64,000 nucleotides of DNA, taken from Chryseobacterium fluminis. GTDB lineage: Bacteria > Bacteroidota > Bacteroidia > Flavobacteriales > Weeksellaceae. The stretch covers positions 1,922,001 to 1,986,000 of the forward strand of contig NZ_CP111121.1 of assembly GCF_026314945.1 (NCBI RefSeq), given 5' to 3'. The notes under the pieces were generated by a model. That model saw only the letters and a program-made list of their open reading frames with translations, was not told where the DNA came from and ran no database searches. A program made the position numbers and the translations under genes. Shown piece by piece: positions 19,020 to 28,871 of this stretch (position 1 is its first letter; the number at the start of each line of letters is the position of its first letter).

Positions 19020-20608
19020 TCAACGAATTTTTGATGGTATTTCTTGTAAATTTTGCATTAGTTTTTCGACAATCACCTTCATTTGAGCCACATCTTTTTT
19101 TTTCAAATGTGTGATATGGTGATGAAGAACCATATGGTATTCTAGATACGGAAAGAACTTAGTCCAGAATTCTTCAAATATGTAATTGTATTTTCGCAAT
19201 TCAGGATTTGCAAACTCACATAGTCGCCACAAACTGTAATTGGATAATTCGGCATATAGTAAAGCTTTGCATAAATATATGTTCTGCAAAATGAAAGAAA
19301 AAACAATGTAAAAAAGTATGGTAGACCCTGATAATTTTCTTTCTCATCTTCAGCTAGTGCAAGGAATTGTTCAGAAAATTTCGTGGCCGCTTCAAAGTAA
19401 TAGTCAAGATCAGCATAGATCGGAGTATGGGGATATTCCCAGTGAGGCTCCGGATGAAACGGATAAGATTGGTAAATTTTATTTTTGCTTTGAATAACAT
19501 TTGCAAAGAAACTTTGATAAAAGTACAGATTCTTCTGAATCCAATATCGGTCGTGGCTGATCAAAACAAAATCAGACTGATCACCAGTGTGACTTTTAAG
19601 TGACTGTGTTATGGATTTCAATTTATCATTACCAATATTAAGACCAAGCAACAGTAAGTAATAAGTTGTATTACTACCATAAACAGCTTTGTGAAAGATA
19701 TAGATTTCTTCGACCTCGATGGATTTTACAATTACTTCCACAGCAATATCTAGAACCGCATCTTTATCGTTTGTCTCTGCTGTTTCATTAATGTCTTCCT
19801 TGTCAGAACATCCTATTTTTATCATGTTCTTTAATTGATGCAAACGTTTTTCAATCATTCCGGAAAGACTATCCTCAGCTATACGGAACGCTTCAAACAT
19901 TTCATTTTTAAAAAATAGATCATCTTTTGATGCTTCTCTAGCTTTCCCAATTAAATGAATAAGGTAATACTCGCTTCTGCTTTGACAGACGAAATGGCTT
20001 TGTATTTCTGGAATATGTTTTGAAAGGTTCCTTATTCTTTCGTTCAGATTTTCTGAATTGAATCCATTTCCAGTATATAATTCTTCCAAGTATCTGAAAT
20101 CATATTTGAAAACATTTTCATAAGCTAACAAGGCACTTACTGATGATTCGTCGGTGAGAAATCCTCTAACCTGTGTTAATAAAAGATCGTGATCGTGAAA
20201 CAGAGAATCTTTATAGTCCTCAAACTTATTACTAAATTTTTTCCAATTCCTTTTAATAATCAATGGCTTTCCATAATCAGCATTTTGATAAATAATTGCT
20301 GATGGTCTACAATACAGCTCAATGAAAGGATCTCCAAGAGAAAATCTATGGTGGATTTCTGAAGAATAAAACACACAGACTTTGACTTTGTACTCTTTGA
20401 AAGCTTTATCGACCCACTTTTTTCGCATTAACTCATCAACATCGTTTTTGTGTTCCACAACAATTATGAGATGAGCGCAGCCTGAATCATCAGTTTGGTT
20501 AAAGAATATCTGAATTATAAGATAATGTTGTCTAAAAAGTTGATTGATTGAACTATCTATAAATTCGTGACCAATCTGTGTAAATTGAAATTGATTTGAA
20601 GTTTTCAT
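19020..20608 (-). pseudogene. Nucleotidyltransferase/HEPN-like protein, frameshifted near its 3' end
   Basis: The main frame (19142-20608) codes 488 residues starting MKTSNQFQFTQIGHEFID. Residues about 40-130 (HLIIVVEHKNDVDELMRKKW, then VKVCVFYSSEIHHRFSLGDP) resemble a minimal nucleotidyltransferase-like domain. The C-terminal third, with FEAATKFSEQFLALAEDEKE, looks like a HEPN fold. After GLPYFF the frame changes character; the sensible continuation (FILQNIYLCKALLYAELSNY to LEYHMVLHHH) is in the next frame and ends at 19020. One T missing from a six-T run (19298-19303 or 19310-19315) would restore it. The start overlaps the stop of the upstream gene by one base. The functional assignment is tentative. 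Confidence 0.55.
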
Positions 20609-21252
20609 TATAATGGTTTTTTGATATTGTGATTTTCATCATTAAAATAAAAGTAAACAGATTCTAAGAATAATCGCATCACTGCAAACCATGCCATCAG
20701 ATCGATGTGTTCATTCAACTCTCCATCATTCTCAAGATGAAGAATATCTTCGTTTGAGAAATTCTCGCTTGCTATTTTTTGCTGAAATGCCATATAGTAT
20801 TCACCACCTACTATAGAAATTATGCTATAAAGCAAATATTCTAAAAGATCATCTAACACAATAGAGCTTCTAATATATTCAATTGCTGATACAGCAATAT
20901 TGTCTTCTGGTATGTCGATTAGTGGAATCATTCTTCCTTCATTATCTAAAAGTTCTGAGCTGAAGGCGATCATTGCCAGCAGGCAGGACATTATTGCTGC
21001 TGTCTTGGTGTCAAGCCTGCTTGCATTCAGGACTTCAATGTTTCCATAGAGTAGATCTTTGAGATCATAATTCTGTATGAAATCTTCATAATGGTTTAAA
21101 AGTCTGTCAATCTCAGGATTTTCTAATTTTTTAATTAGTTTGAATATCCCGTCTATCAATTCTTGTCTCTGCCGTTTTTCCAAAAGCACTGGAAAAGTAA
21201 TTTGCGCTTGATCAATATTTTTGATCAAACGGCTTTCTGTTTTCTTTTTCAT
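20608..21252 (-). CDS. Unknown protein, middle gene of a three-gene module
   Basis: A 214-residue soluble, helical protein that I do not recognise. It begins MKKKTESRLIKNIDQAQITF and has long hydrophobic helices (AAIMSCLLAMIAFSSELLD, DDLLEYLLYSIISIVGG) with acidic linkers, but no signal peptide. Its stop codon overlaps the start of the nucleotidyltransferase/HEPN-like gene by one base (TAATG), which implies translational coupling and a shared function. The upstream gene lies 87 bp away on the same strand. Confidence 0.6.
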   Translation of the reverse strand: MKKKTESRLIKNIDQAQITFPVLLEKRQRQELIDGIFKLIKKLENPEIDRLLNHYEDFIQNYDLKDLLYGNIEVLNASRLDTKTAAIMSCLLAMIAFSSELLDNEGRMIPLIDIPEDNIAVSAIEYIRSSIVLDDLLEYLLYSIISIVGGEYYMAFQQKIASENFSNEDILHLENDGELNEHIDLMAWFAVMRLFLESVYFYFNDENHNIKKPL

Positions 21253-21339
21253 ATCAAATTTTTTGTTAGATAAAGTTGGGAAAGCACGAAAGCCTATTCA
21301 AGTTTGAAATTGCATAAAATATTCTAAAGAGTTCATATC

Positions 21340-21873
21340 TTACTTTTTAATCTTTTCAAAGCCACGTTCACGAATGATTTGTGCGGCATCCAACATTTTG
21401 TTTAGGTGGATAAAAAGAGTGATGATATTAGCTTCCGGTTCATCTGAATATGCTCCTAAAGAGAAATAAACAATTTGTGTGTTGAAATACTCAAACTCCT
21501 TTAAGGTAAATTCTTTAAAAGCGTTCTGGAAAACAAGAAATGGATTATCATACTCTTCATTGGAAAGTGAGCCCTGTAATAATCTGGATGTATATTCCGG
21601 AGGATCATTCAATTTCCATTTTTTTGCTTTTAATTGTAATAGATAACTTGCTCTAATAAATGAGCGCATACATAGGTAAAAGTGAAATACGAGCGAAGGA
21701 TCATCCTTCATTAGAACTTCACATTTCGTAGAATAATTTATGATGTCAAACAATCTATCTTTTACGGCAGATAGGTAATCCATTTCAAAGAATGCATCAA
21801 TCAATGACAGACAAGTATGTTTTCTGTAGCTGTCCCAAAACTCAGCTTCAAAATCTATTTTCTTCTTTTTCAT
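21340..21873 (-). CDS. Unknown protein, first gene of a three-gene module
   Basis: A 177-residue soluble, helical protein that I do not recognise. It begins MKKKKIDFEAEFWDSYRKH and contains FHFYLCMRSFIRASYLLQLK. It heads the minus-strand set 21340-21873, 20608-21252, 19020-20608. A divergently transcribed Xre-type regulator starts 178 bp away, so promoters for both lie in 21874-22050. HEPN-like character is possible given the helices but no R-x4-H motif was found. Confidence 0.6.
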   Translation of the reverse strand: MKKKKIDFEAEFWDSYRKHTCLSLIDAFFEMDYLSAVKDRLFDIINYSTKCEVLMKDDPSLVFHFYLCMRSFIRASYLLQLKAKKWKLNDPPEYTSRLLQGSLSNEEYDNPFLVFQNAFKEFTLKEFEYFNTQIVYFSLGAYSDEPEANIITLFIHLNKMLDAAQIIRERGFEKIKK

Positions 21874-22050
21874 AATAATTAAGTTTTATCTTGATACGAA
21901 TTACCATTATCAAAAGCTCATAATCAATACAAAAACTGGATATTATATCTAAAGAAATGGATATTTTACAGGATAATTTTTTAACTTTACAATTCAGACG
22001 ATTTAACAGAAATGGCTTTATCTTTGAGCCTTTAAAATTTGATAACCGCT

Positions 22051-22455
22051 ATGGAACAGAAAGTACATCAGGGAAGAAATGTAAAACGCTTTAGAGAGAT
22101 GCTAGGGATAAAGCAGGAAGCTTTAGCTTTTGACTTGGGTGATGATTGGAATCAAAAGAAAATTTCTTTGCTTGAACAGAAGGAAATAATAGAAGATCCT
22201 TTGCTAAAAAGGATTTCCGAAGTATTGAAAATTCCGGTAGAAGCGATTCAAAACTTTGATGAAGAACAAGCAATTAATATCATTTCAAATACATTTGATA
22301 ATTGTCAACAACCTGCGTCTGTATTTTACAATTCCACGGTAAATCAAATCGACCAATTTGTGAAACTTCACGAAGAAAAGATTGCTTTGTACGAAAGGAT
22401 GTTGAAAGAAAAAGATGAAATGATGGATCGACTTGAAAAGCTTATTAATAAATAA
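22051..22455 (+). CDS. Xre-family helix-turn-helix regulator
   Basis: A 134-residue DNA-binding protein. The N-terminal Xre/Cro helix-turn-helix is at about residues 7-62 (NVKRFREMLGIKQEALAFDL then ISEVLKIPVEAIQNF), and the C-terminus is a coiled coil (VKLHEEKIALYERMLKEKDE) likely used to dimerise. The ATG at 22051 is preferred over a TTG at 22039. It sits 23 bp upstream of a RES-domain gene, so it may act as antitoxin and autorepressor of that pair. It lacks an obvious DUF2384 domain, the usual partner of RES toxins, so the pairing is unusual. It could instead be a general regulator of the element. Confidence 0.8.
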   Translation: MEQKVHQGRNVKRFREMLGIKQEALAFDLGDDWNQKKISLLEQKEIIEDPLLKRISEVLKIPVEAIQNFDEEQAINIISNTFDNCQQPASVFYNSTVNQIDQFVKLHEEKIALYERMLKEKDEMMDRLEKLINK

Positions 22456-22478
22456 TTCTACATTTCTATTTCATTAAT

Positions 22479-23390
22479 ATGACCAAAGAAGAAGCATTTG
22501 AAAAATTAAAAGAGTTTTCAAAAAAATTAGATACAATCTCGTATGATGAAATCTATACATTATTAAGAGAATCTGTTAGACGTATTCCAATTCCATTAGC
22601 GAAATTTCATAAAAATAGAGAACTCGACAGAGCAAGATTGAATAAAGGAGACGCTCTCTACAACAGTATAGATGATTTAGGATATATTAAGGATAGAAAC
22701 ATAATTGACAACTTCCTTACAGAATATGGACGTGCTAATAAACCACATCAGGTTATGTTCTATGGTGCAATCAAAACGTCTCCGATTGACAAGCCCCGAA
22801 TAACCGCAATTGCAGAAACATCCAAATTATTTCAAGATAAAGATGGATCTAACCTTGATGGAGAAAAGTACACTATAAGCAGATGGATTAATAATGAGGA
22901 ATTCTTTGTTGCTGAAATGGTATTTGCTGAAGAAGCAATTAAAAACAATCCTGACATTGAAAGGAGTTTTGAAAAACAGATTGGATTTGCAGATGAATTA
23001 GATGAAGATGATATCGAATTCTACAAGGAATTTTTAATATTTATTAGTGAAGAGTTTGCAAGAAAGATTGAAAAAAATGATGACTATAAAATTTCAGTTG
23101 CTTACACAAATTTAATTTTAGAACATCCTCAAGTGGAAGGAGTGATGTTTCCCAGTGTTCAAACCAACTATTTTGGGGCAAATTTGGTTATCCCAATCGA
23201 AACTGTTGATAAATATTTCACACCTCAAGTATGCAGTACGCAAATACTTTATAAAACGCCTGAAAAAATTCTTATAGCTAATGGAGAGCATTATTGTGAT
23301 GAAATCACTGGCCAAGAAATCAATTGGAAATTAACTGATGAGCAATATCTCAGTTCTGAAGAAGAAATAAAAAAGCATTTTAATTTATAG
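22479..23390 (+). CDS. RES-domain protein, candidate NAD-degrading toxin
   Basis: A 303-residue soluble protein, longer than classic RES toxins. The family landmarks are visible: an Arg-rich RARLN block (51-55), YGRANKPHQVMFYGAI (83-98), the Glu of AIAETSKLF (E113), and VMFPSVQTNYFGANL with S226. RES toxins deplete NAD+ and halt growth. The preceding Xre gene is 23 bp upstream on the same strand, which fits a RES-Xre toxin-antitoxin layout. The N-terminal 40 residues (MTKEEAFEKLKEFSKKLD) are an extra helical segment. The motif match is by eye and no profile was run. Confidence 0.6.
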   Translation: MTKEEAFEKLKEFSKKLDTISYDEIYTLLRESVRRIPIPLAKFHKNRELDRARLNKGDALYNSIDDLGYIKDRNIIDNFLTEYGRANKPHQVMFYGAIKTSPIDKPRITAIAETSKLFQDKDGSNLDGEKYTISRWINNEEFFVAEMVFAEEAIKNNPDIERSFEKQIGFADELDEDDIEFYKEFLIFISEEFARKIEKNDDYKISVAYTNLILEHPQVEGVMFPSVQTNYFGANLVIPIETVDKYFTPQVCSTQILYKTPEKILIANGEHYCDEITGQEINWKLTDEQYLSSEEEIKKHFNL

Positions 23391-23413
23391 TAGGGAATAT
23401 TTTCCAATCGATT

Positions 23414-24259
23414 TTATAATAAATCTCTAAAATCGAAATCATATATTTCATCAACTTCATTTTTTATAAAAGGTCTTTTAAAATAGATTTTTGTACCATT
23501 ATAGCCTTCTCCATAGTGCGGATTAGTTACAATGTATTCAGGGAATCCGCAAGCCATTAAATTTGAGTTCAGTTCTTTTCTAAAAAATTTTAAATTGGAA
23601 ATAGCATATCTATCAATCTCTTTTTTAATATCTATATGTGTTAAAGATTCTCCAAAATTTAGATTATTAGCATAATCATTAATATGCGATGAAAAATCAA
23701 CTGTCATAAAATTGGTTTCTTTCTTTGAAATTGAGTGTTCTGGATTGAAACTGCAAATAGCAACTGCTCTTTGATTATATGAATAATTGATGAAGCCTTC
23801 GTTATCACAACCTGAAGGTTCTAAATATAAAATATCGATCATTCTTCCCCCGCAATCAGCACAAAATGGAAAGTTTATATTAAATATTTCTTCCAGTTTT
23901 AAAGTGTCTGGATTTACCAATGCAATAAGATACTCGTAACCATCTTTTTGATTTTCAGTATATGTTTCTAAATCTTTAAAATCTAAATTGGTTGTGACAT
24001 CTATACCATAAGTTGAACCCTTAATATTACCAATAAAATCAGCGTGATTTCCTGAATCTAGACTTTCAAACAAACCAAAGTCTTTTCTATGAGAAGAAAA
24101 AAAGCCTAACTCAGCACGAATTCCTTTGTAATGTTTATCATCTATAGCATTGTTTTTACGATAATTATCTATAATATTTAAAGCTGATGTTAAACCGTGA
24201 AGCCTAAAGGTCGAAAAAATATGCTTACGAACAAGCAAAAATTTATCTGATGGATGCAT
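23414..24259 (-). CDS. Unknown protein with zinc-ligand cysteines, possible nuclease
   Basis: A 281-residue soluble protein that I do not recognise. It has a CADCGGRM zinc-knuckle-like motif in its middle, with further Cys residues (GCDNEG, ICSFNPEH) that could complete the site. Upstream, GNHADFIGNIKG then TYGIDVTTN gives a D-x(n)-D-V-T pattern that recalls restriction-endonuclease-like folds, but the match is weak. It converges on the RES gene and lies downstream of a GIY-YIG-like gene on the same strand. Confidence 0.55.
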   Translation of the reverse strand: MHPSDKFLLVRKHIFSTFRLHGLTSALNIIDNYRKNNAIDDKHYKGIRAELGFFSSHRKDFGLFESLDSGNHADFIGNIKGSTYGIDVTTNLDFKDLETYTENQKDGYEYLIALVNPDTLKLEEIFNINFPFCADCGGRMIDILYLEPSGCDNEGFINYSYNQRAVAICSFNPEHSISKKETNFMTVDFSSHINDYANNLNFGESLTHIDIKKEIDRYAISNLKFFRKELNSNLMACGFPEYIVTNPHYGEGYNGTKIYFKRPFIKNEVDEIYDFDFRDLL

Positions 24260-24419
24260 AAATTATTTTTGTCTGGAATTGTGCTCTATTTTTCTGATAA
24301 TTTGAAAATTTCAATACAAGGGGAATTTCTACTAAAATACAAATATCAACCTAAACGTTAAACTTGAAAGTTGAATTTCATTTTGTGTAGAGCAAAAGTT
24401 TATTTTTCTTTAGTTGCTT

Positions 24420-25376
24420 TTAATAAAAATTGAACATACTTCTACGTTCTTCAGTAGAGTGCAATTGAAAATCCTTCATATGAATAGGACTTCTATTTAC
24501 AGATTCTGAAAAAAACATACAATTAACGATATCGCTAGTTTGCAACTCAATACAGATAGAATTTATATCTAAATCATAACACTCTGAATATGTTTTGTGA
24601 GCTGGGTTAGGAAATGAATCTTTATAAATCTTGTTATACGGTGGTTGGAAATATCTAATTAGGGCAGCTTCTGTAAAATTTATTTTTTGTTGCTCATTTA
24701 TACCCTCGTAATTTAATTTGTCATAAATATTTACAAATCTTTCTCTATCATTATCTCTTTCTTCGTCAGAGAATTTAGTCCGACCATCAAACATCATTAA
24801 ATTAAATTGTTCAAACGAAGCCAAAGCAATCCATATCTCACTATCCGGATTATTTATAATTGCTTCTGAATAAATGCCTTGTAAAGTTGAATGACTAACT
24901 AATCTATCGGGAGCAGTCCTTGCACCTTCAACTCCATAAGATTGTCCAACATATAATATTTCGAAATCTAAAAAAGCAGTATCATATGGATATGTAAGAA
25001 AAGATTGCAAAAAAACAGTCGATTTTGCATTTAATACTAATGTGCCTCCATCATAAATCTCAAACATATTAAATGGGTAAGTTGTTTTTAATTCTATATC
25101 ATTTGTTGAAAAATTATTTTCTAGTTTAACTCCGAGCTCTTCAAAATCATTTTTTTTCTGAATTCTGAATGTTAATTCAAAATAATCCTCAAACAATCTT
25201 AGGCTATTTTCAACAACGGTTACTCTCGGGCGTTTTCCAATAAAATATAAATGACAAGGAGATTGGTCATCAAAATACTGCATATTAGTTACTAAATGTA
25301 AATCAGATTGTTGCAATATCATCATCTTATCTAAATTCATATTTATTGCAAATTCACTTGGTTTTTTTATTGTCAT
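24420..25376 (-). CDS. GIY-YIG-like nuclease domain protein
   Basis: A 318-residue soluble protein. Residues 1-130 are an unrecognised N-terminal domain. Residues about 138-250 carry a divergent GIY-YIG pattern: the strand ILYVGQS (140-146), RLVSHSTLQ (R158, H162), and a late Glu in FTEAALIRYFQPPYNK (E236). These correspond in order to the YIG, Arg, His and Glu positions of GIY-YIG nucleases. Proteins of this fold cut DNA in homing, repair and restriction. The neighbourhood suggests defence cargo. Assignment is by eye. Confidence 0.55.
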   Translation of the reverse strand: MTIKKPSEFAINMNLDKMMILQQSDLHLVTNMQYFDDQSPCHLYFIGKRPRVTVVENSLRLFEDYFELTFRIQKKNDFEELGVKLENNFSTNDIELKTTYPFNMFEIYDGGTLVLNAKSTVFLQSFLTYPYDTAFLDFEILYVGQSYGVEGARTAPDRLVSHSTLQGIYSEAIINNPDSEIWIALASFEQFNLMMFDGRTKFSDEERDNDRERFVNIYDKLNYEGINEQQKINFTEAALIRYFQPPYNKIYKDSFPNPAHKTYSECYDLDINSICIELQTSDIVNCMFFSESVNRSPIHMKDFQLHSTEERRSMFNFY

Positions 25377-25587
25377 AATAATTAATAGGATTTAAGATGC
25401 AGTTAGGCTAAATCTCAAATATACGAATTGCATCAATAGGATTTGTCAGTAATTGTATTTATCAGTTTAAGTTTTTACTTAAATCTATAAGTACAATTAT
25501 TTGCTTAGATTTCATTAATATCTACGGTGTAAACTGTAAGACCCTAACAATGAATAGATAGATTATATTGATTGATAATTTCTACCA

Positions 25588-26196
25588 TTATTTTTTCTTA
25601 TTTGCTTCAAATCCATCTTTAAACCTTAAAAAATCTTCCGCTTTTTTAGGGTTATTTTTAATCCACAATTGCATTACTTGAGTATTATCACTCAATATTT
25701 TAATCTCATTTTCATCGTAGATTTTTCTCCCTTCATCAGCAATTTCATTTAAAATATCTTGGCGTAGTTCACTTTTTGCCTTGATGCTTTCTTTGTACCA
25801 ATTGGTTGCGAAATTGATGGAGGTAATAAATACTAAAACTGTAAAGACAAAAACTCCAATTCCGATCCAAATAAATTGCTTCTTCCATTTTATATTCTTT
25901 CCAAAATCTTCTAAATAATCTTTAGCTTCTTTTGAAAGAATTGTCTCTATATGAGTAGGAATGTTGGCAATGAATTCGTCTCTTTTGTTTTGCTCTAATT
26001 TAAAAAAGACTACAGTTTCATTGTTGATTGAATGTCCTTCTTGCAAACTCATCTGTACATCGTTCAACAGCGTCGTAAGGTCTTGGATGGCAAACTGAAG
26101 TTTGATATTTTGTTCACTATTTTCCATATTTGATTTGATCACATTTTCTAAAAGTTCCATTCCGTTACTTTTAGATTCTTTATTTTCATTTTCCAT
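25588..26196 (-). CDS. Membrane-anchored coiled-coil protein downstream of the relaxase
   Basis: A 202-residue protein with a helical, coiled-coil-prone N-terminus (residues 1-100), one transmembrane segment at about 108-130 (FIWIGIGVFVFTVLVFITSI), and a charged helical C-terminus. It begins 22 bp after the relaxase stop, so it is in the mobilization operon. By position it could help dock the relaxosome at a helper conjugation channel; that is inference from context only. Confidence 0.6.
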   Translation of the reverse strand: MENENKESKSNGMELLENVIKSNMENSEQNIKLQFAIQDLTTLLNDVQMSLQEGHSINNETVVFFKLEQNKRDEFIANIPTHIETILSKEAKDYLEDFGKNIKWKKQFIWIGIGVFVFTVLVFITSINFATNWYKESIKAKSELRQDILNEIADEGRKIYDENEIKILSDNTQVMQLWIKNNPKKAEDFLRFKDGFEANKKK

Positions 26197-26217
26197 ATTT
26201 ATTTTTTAAATTTTTGA

Positions 26218-27366
26218 TTATCGTCTTAATTTTCGCTTCTTTTTCCAGAGCACATCTTCATCCTGAGAAACATAGGTTGGATTAAGGAAGTCACCTAATA
26301 ATCCGCCTGCAATTTCTATTAAGCTTTCATTTGTTTCTGATCTCAGATGATTACTCGCATCATTTTTTACAATATTTTGATTCAATGATTTTAGAACATC
26401 ACCTATATCAGAATCTATTGACGACAGAGAGAACCCTACATTTTTCCGAAAAAAGAATTCGTTTTTCTCTTGACTATTATCAATTTTATTTATCCAGAAA
26501 TCTTGAATTTTATTTTTTTGACCGCCTTTAATTTCTCCTTTGTATTGGATGTTCATAGAAAATCCTTTTTGTTGTAGATTTTCCCGAAATTCCTTAAAAT
26601 TATCACCGTGTTTTTGTGCTTCCTTAACCGCTTTTTTTATTTCAAACAGAGATTTTATTTCAGAAATTTTCAGTTGATTTGAGATTTCAGATAATTTGTA
26701 ACCAGCTTTATAGATCCTTTCAGTTTGAAAATTTTTGTCTTTTTCCATCACAATTCGCATTCCCGAAATCCCGTCTTTGACATTTGAGGACAATTGAATT
26801 TCAAAACCTCTTTTCTTCATTCCCAAGATCAGATCCTCAAAATTATCTTCTGACCTAATAACTTCGGTTAAGTTTTTTAGTATCTCAGCTTTTTTCTGAA
26901 TTCCAATCTCTATATCAGTCAATAATCCTTTTTCTTTGCAGACTTCTCTGACAGCTTCACCAAATCTCTTTCCGATATCGTGTGCTTTCACGGTACATTT
27001 CCCCGAAATATTAATCCTGTTCACGATAAAATGAATGTGCTTATGCTTTGTGCTGTTGTGAATATCCAATCGGTACTGATTTTTGTTTGTCACTCCAATT
27101 TTTTCCAAAGCTTTGACTGCGATTTCTAAAAATTCTTCATCCTTCAATTTTCTACCAATTTCATCCGGTTGAGAAATGTAGCCCGTCAATGCCCATTTAT
27201 TTACTTTGGGATTTCGGTCGGCTACTGTTTTCATTTCTAAATACTGACCTTCCGGATTTGAACTTAAAAGACAATTTGACGAAATCATTTCGGCTGTACC
27301 TTTGTCATTTCCATTATATTCCAAAGCGATTTTTGTAATGGTTCTTGTGGTTGCAGAATTATTCAT
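26218..27366 (-). CDS. Relaxase/mobilization nuclease, MobB-like
   Basis: A 382-residue DNA-nicking enzyme for conjugative transfer. The metal-binding histidine triad is in TKHKHIHFIVN (H108, H110, H112), followed by NRIN, as in MOBP/NBU-type relaxases. The N-terminus (TRTITKIALEYNGNDKGTAE) matches the family start. It would nick the element's oriT and pilot the strand. Its start overlaps the 3' end of the RHH mobilization gene by 8 bp, so the two are translationally coupled. The oriT itself was not located, but it usually lies near these genes. Confidence 0.85.
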   Translation of the reverse strand: MNNSATTRTITKIALEYNGNDKGTAEMISSNCLLSSNPEGQYLEMKTVADRNPKVNKWALTGYISQPDEIGRKLKDEEFLEIAVKALEKIGVTNKNQYRLDIHNSTKHKHIHFIVNRINISGKCTVKAHDIGKRFGEAVREVCKEKGLLTDIEIGIQKKAEILKNLTEVIRSEDNFEDLILGMKKRGFEIQLSSNVKDGISGMRIVMEKDKNFQTERIYKAGYKLSEISNQLKISEIKSLFEIKKAVKEAQKHGDNFKEFRENLQQKGFSMNIQYKGEIKGGQKNKIQDFWINKIDNSQEKNEFFFRKNVGFSLSSIDSDIGDVLKSLNQNIVKNDASNHLRSETNESLIEIAGGLLGDFLNPTYVSQDEDVLWKKKRKLRR

Positions 27367-27808
27367 CTTTCTGCATTTTTGAATATATATATTGATGAAT
27401 CAATTCGACTAAATTTTCAATTTTTAATAAAATCTCTTTCTTGTTTTCAAAAACATTCCATTCACGATTTCGTAAAAGATTGGTAATTTTTTTAAAGTGA
27501 GTTCCATATTGAAGTAAGACTTCATCAGTTTGAAATTCATTAATTTTGAGTTCTTTTTCGAACAAAACATTCCGAATATACGTGGACAATTTTAACGGAT
27601 ATTTTTCTTGTTTTTGAATGAGAGTTTCGTATTCGGAATTGGTCATTCTGATCGAAACAACCTTATCCAGCTTTTTATTTTCTTTGGTCTTCAATCCACC
27701 TTTCCGACCTAATTCCTGGAAATATTTTTTTCTCTTTTCCCTAGCAATTTTTTCTGCATTTTCTTTGGCAGCTTGCTGTATGAAATCCTGTAAAAAGTCT
27801 TTTTCCAT
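27359..27808 (-). CDS. Ribbon-helix-helix mobilization protein, MobA/MobC-like
   Basis: A 149-residue DNA-binding accessory protein. After a basic region with GRKGGLKTKENKK comes KVVSIRMTNSEYETLIQKQE, the strand-helix-helix of the mobilization RHH family, then STYIRNVLFEKEL. It would bind oriT and help the relaxase, whose gene overlaps it by 8 bp. The 148 bp upstream hold no gene and are a candidate oriT region. Confidence 0.8.
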   Translation of the reverse strand: MEKDFLQDFIQQAAKENAEKIAREKRKKYFQELGRKGGLKTKENKKLDKVVSIRMTNSEYETLIQKQEKYPLKLSTYIRNVLFEKELKINEFQTDEVLLQYGTHFKKITNLLRNREWNVFENKKEILLKIENLVELIHQYIYSKMQKDE

Positions 27809-27956
27809 TGTGTTATATTTAAGTGTATTTCAAAACATTTCTGACGATAGGAAGAAATCAAAAAGCCAAATTTTACAATCAGCGGTTACGCTTATTGTAA
27901 ACTTTGGGTACTTTTTGCACTAACTACCCACCGTATTTTACCTGTGTTTATTTTAC

Positions 27957-28835
27957 TCACCTTCTCCTAAGTTTCACTTGTCTTTCATTTGTTGGATTTT
28001 TGTGAACCAGCCAATCATTCAAATCTTTAAAATCTGAATACAAAACCCGACAATCTTCTGCGTTTTGATTTTCATTTCTAATCATTTCAACAGCACGATT
28101 TCCGGCTTCATCATTATCAAAATAAAGCTCAATGTTTTCATAATTTTCAAGTGAGTTTTTAATGTTAGAAATCATTGAAACGGAATTCAAAATGATGTAA
28201 TCCGACGGTTCTTTTTCTAAAAAAATCTCTACATTTTTAAAGGAAATAAAATCGAAAAACCCCTCAAACACTCGGAGCGATTCTGATCCATTTTTTATGG
28301 TAGAAACATCTTTTTTGCCCAAACAAATTTTTGAATATTTATTACGGATTTCATAACCATTAGAATCGTTCTTAAAACCAATTCCGAAATACTTTTTATC
28401 TTTCATCCGATAATGAATTTCGTTTAAGAACTGAGTTTGGGTTCCAACTTTTCTTTCTCTTAAATATTCCAAAAGTGCAGGATGCTGGATTTCATTAACG
28501 TCAAGTATCTCATAATTTTTACTCGGGTTTTCGAACTTCTGATCAGGAATATTTTGATTTTGAAAAGAAGAAAAGTTCTGGTTTTCTGCCCAAATTAAAA
28601 CTCCATTTACTGAAGTATTCAGATACTTCTTCATAAAGTCAGTATTGTTTCCACCGATTCCTTCTGAGAATAAGTACCACTTGTTTAGACTTTTATTGAT
28701 TTTAAAAGAGGCTTGGGATTCGCTGGCAAAGGGGTTGAGATACCAAGCTTCTTTTTCATTTTGTTTCGTTGGAAGGTGTCCGAGAGAAAGGAGGACTTCT
28801 TCCAACGGTATTGTATTAAATTGTTTGCAATTCAT
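27957..28835 (-). CDS. Toprim-domain primase-like protein
   Basis: A 292-residue protein with an N-terminal CHC2-like primase region lacking the zinc cysteines (LEEVLLSLGHLP, LNKWYLFSEGIGG) and a C-terminal toprim domain: LRVFEGFFDFISF supplies the Glu, and IELYFDNDEAG the Asp-x-Asp pair. Such proteins make primers for mobile-element replication in Bacteroidota. It lies between the mobilization genes and an iteron-like array, next to a helicase gene, forming a replication block. Confidence 0.8.
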   Translation of the reverse strand: MNCKQFNTIPLEEVLLSLGHLPTKQNEKEAWYLNPFASESQASFKINKSLNKWYLFSEGIGGNNTDFMKKYLNTSVNGVLIWAENQNFSSFQNQNIPDQKFENPSKNYEILDVNEIQHPALLEYLRERKVGTQTQFLNEIHYRMKDKKYFGIGFKNDSNGYEIRNKYSKICLGKKDVSTIKNGSESLRVFEGFFDFISFKNVEIFLEKEPSDYIILNSVSMISNIKNSLENYENIELYFDNDEAGNRAVEMIRNENQNAEDCRVLYSDFKDLNDWLVHKNPTNERQVKLRRR

Positions 28836-28871
28836 AGCTGTAAATTTTCCGTGTTTTGGGTGAGATATTTT

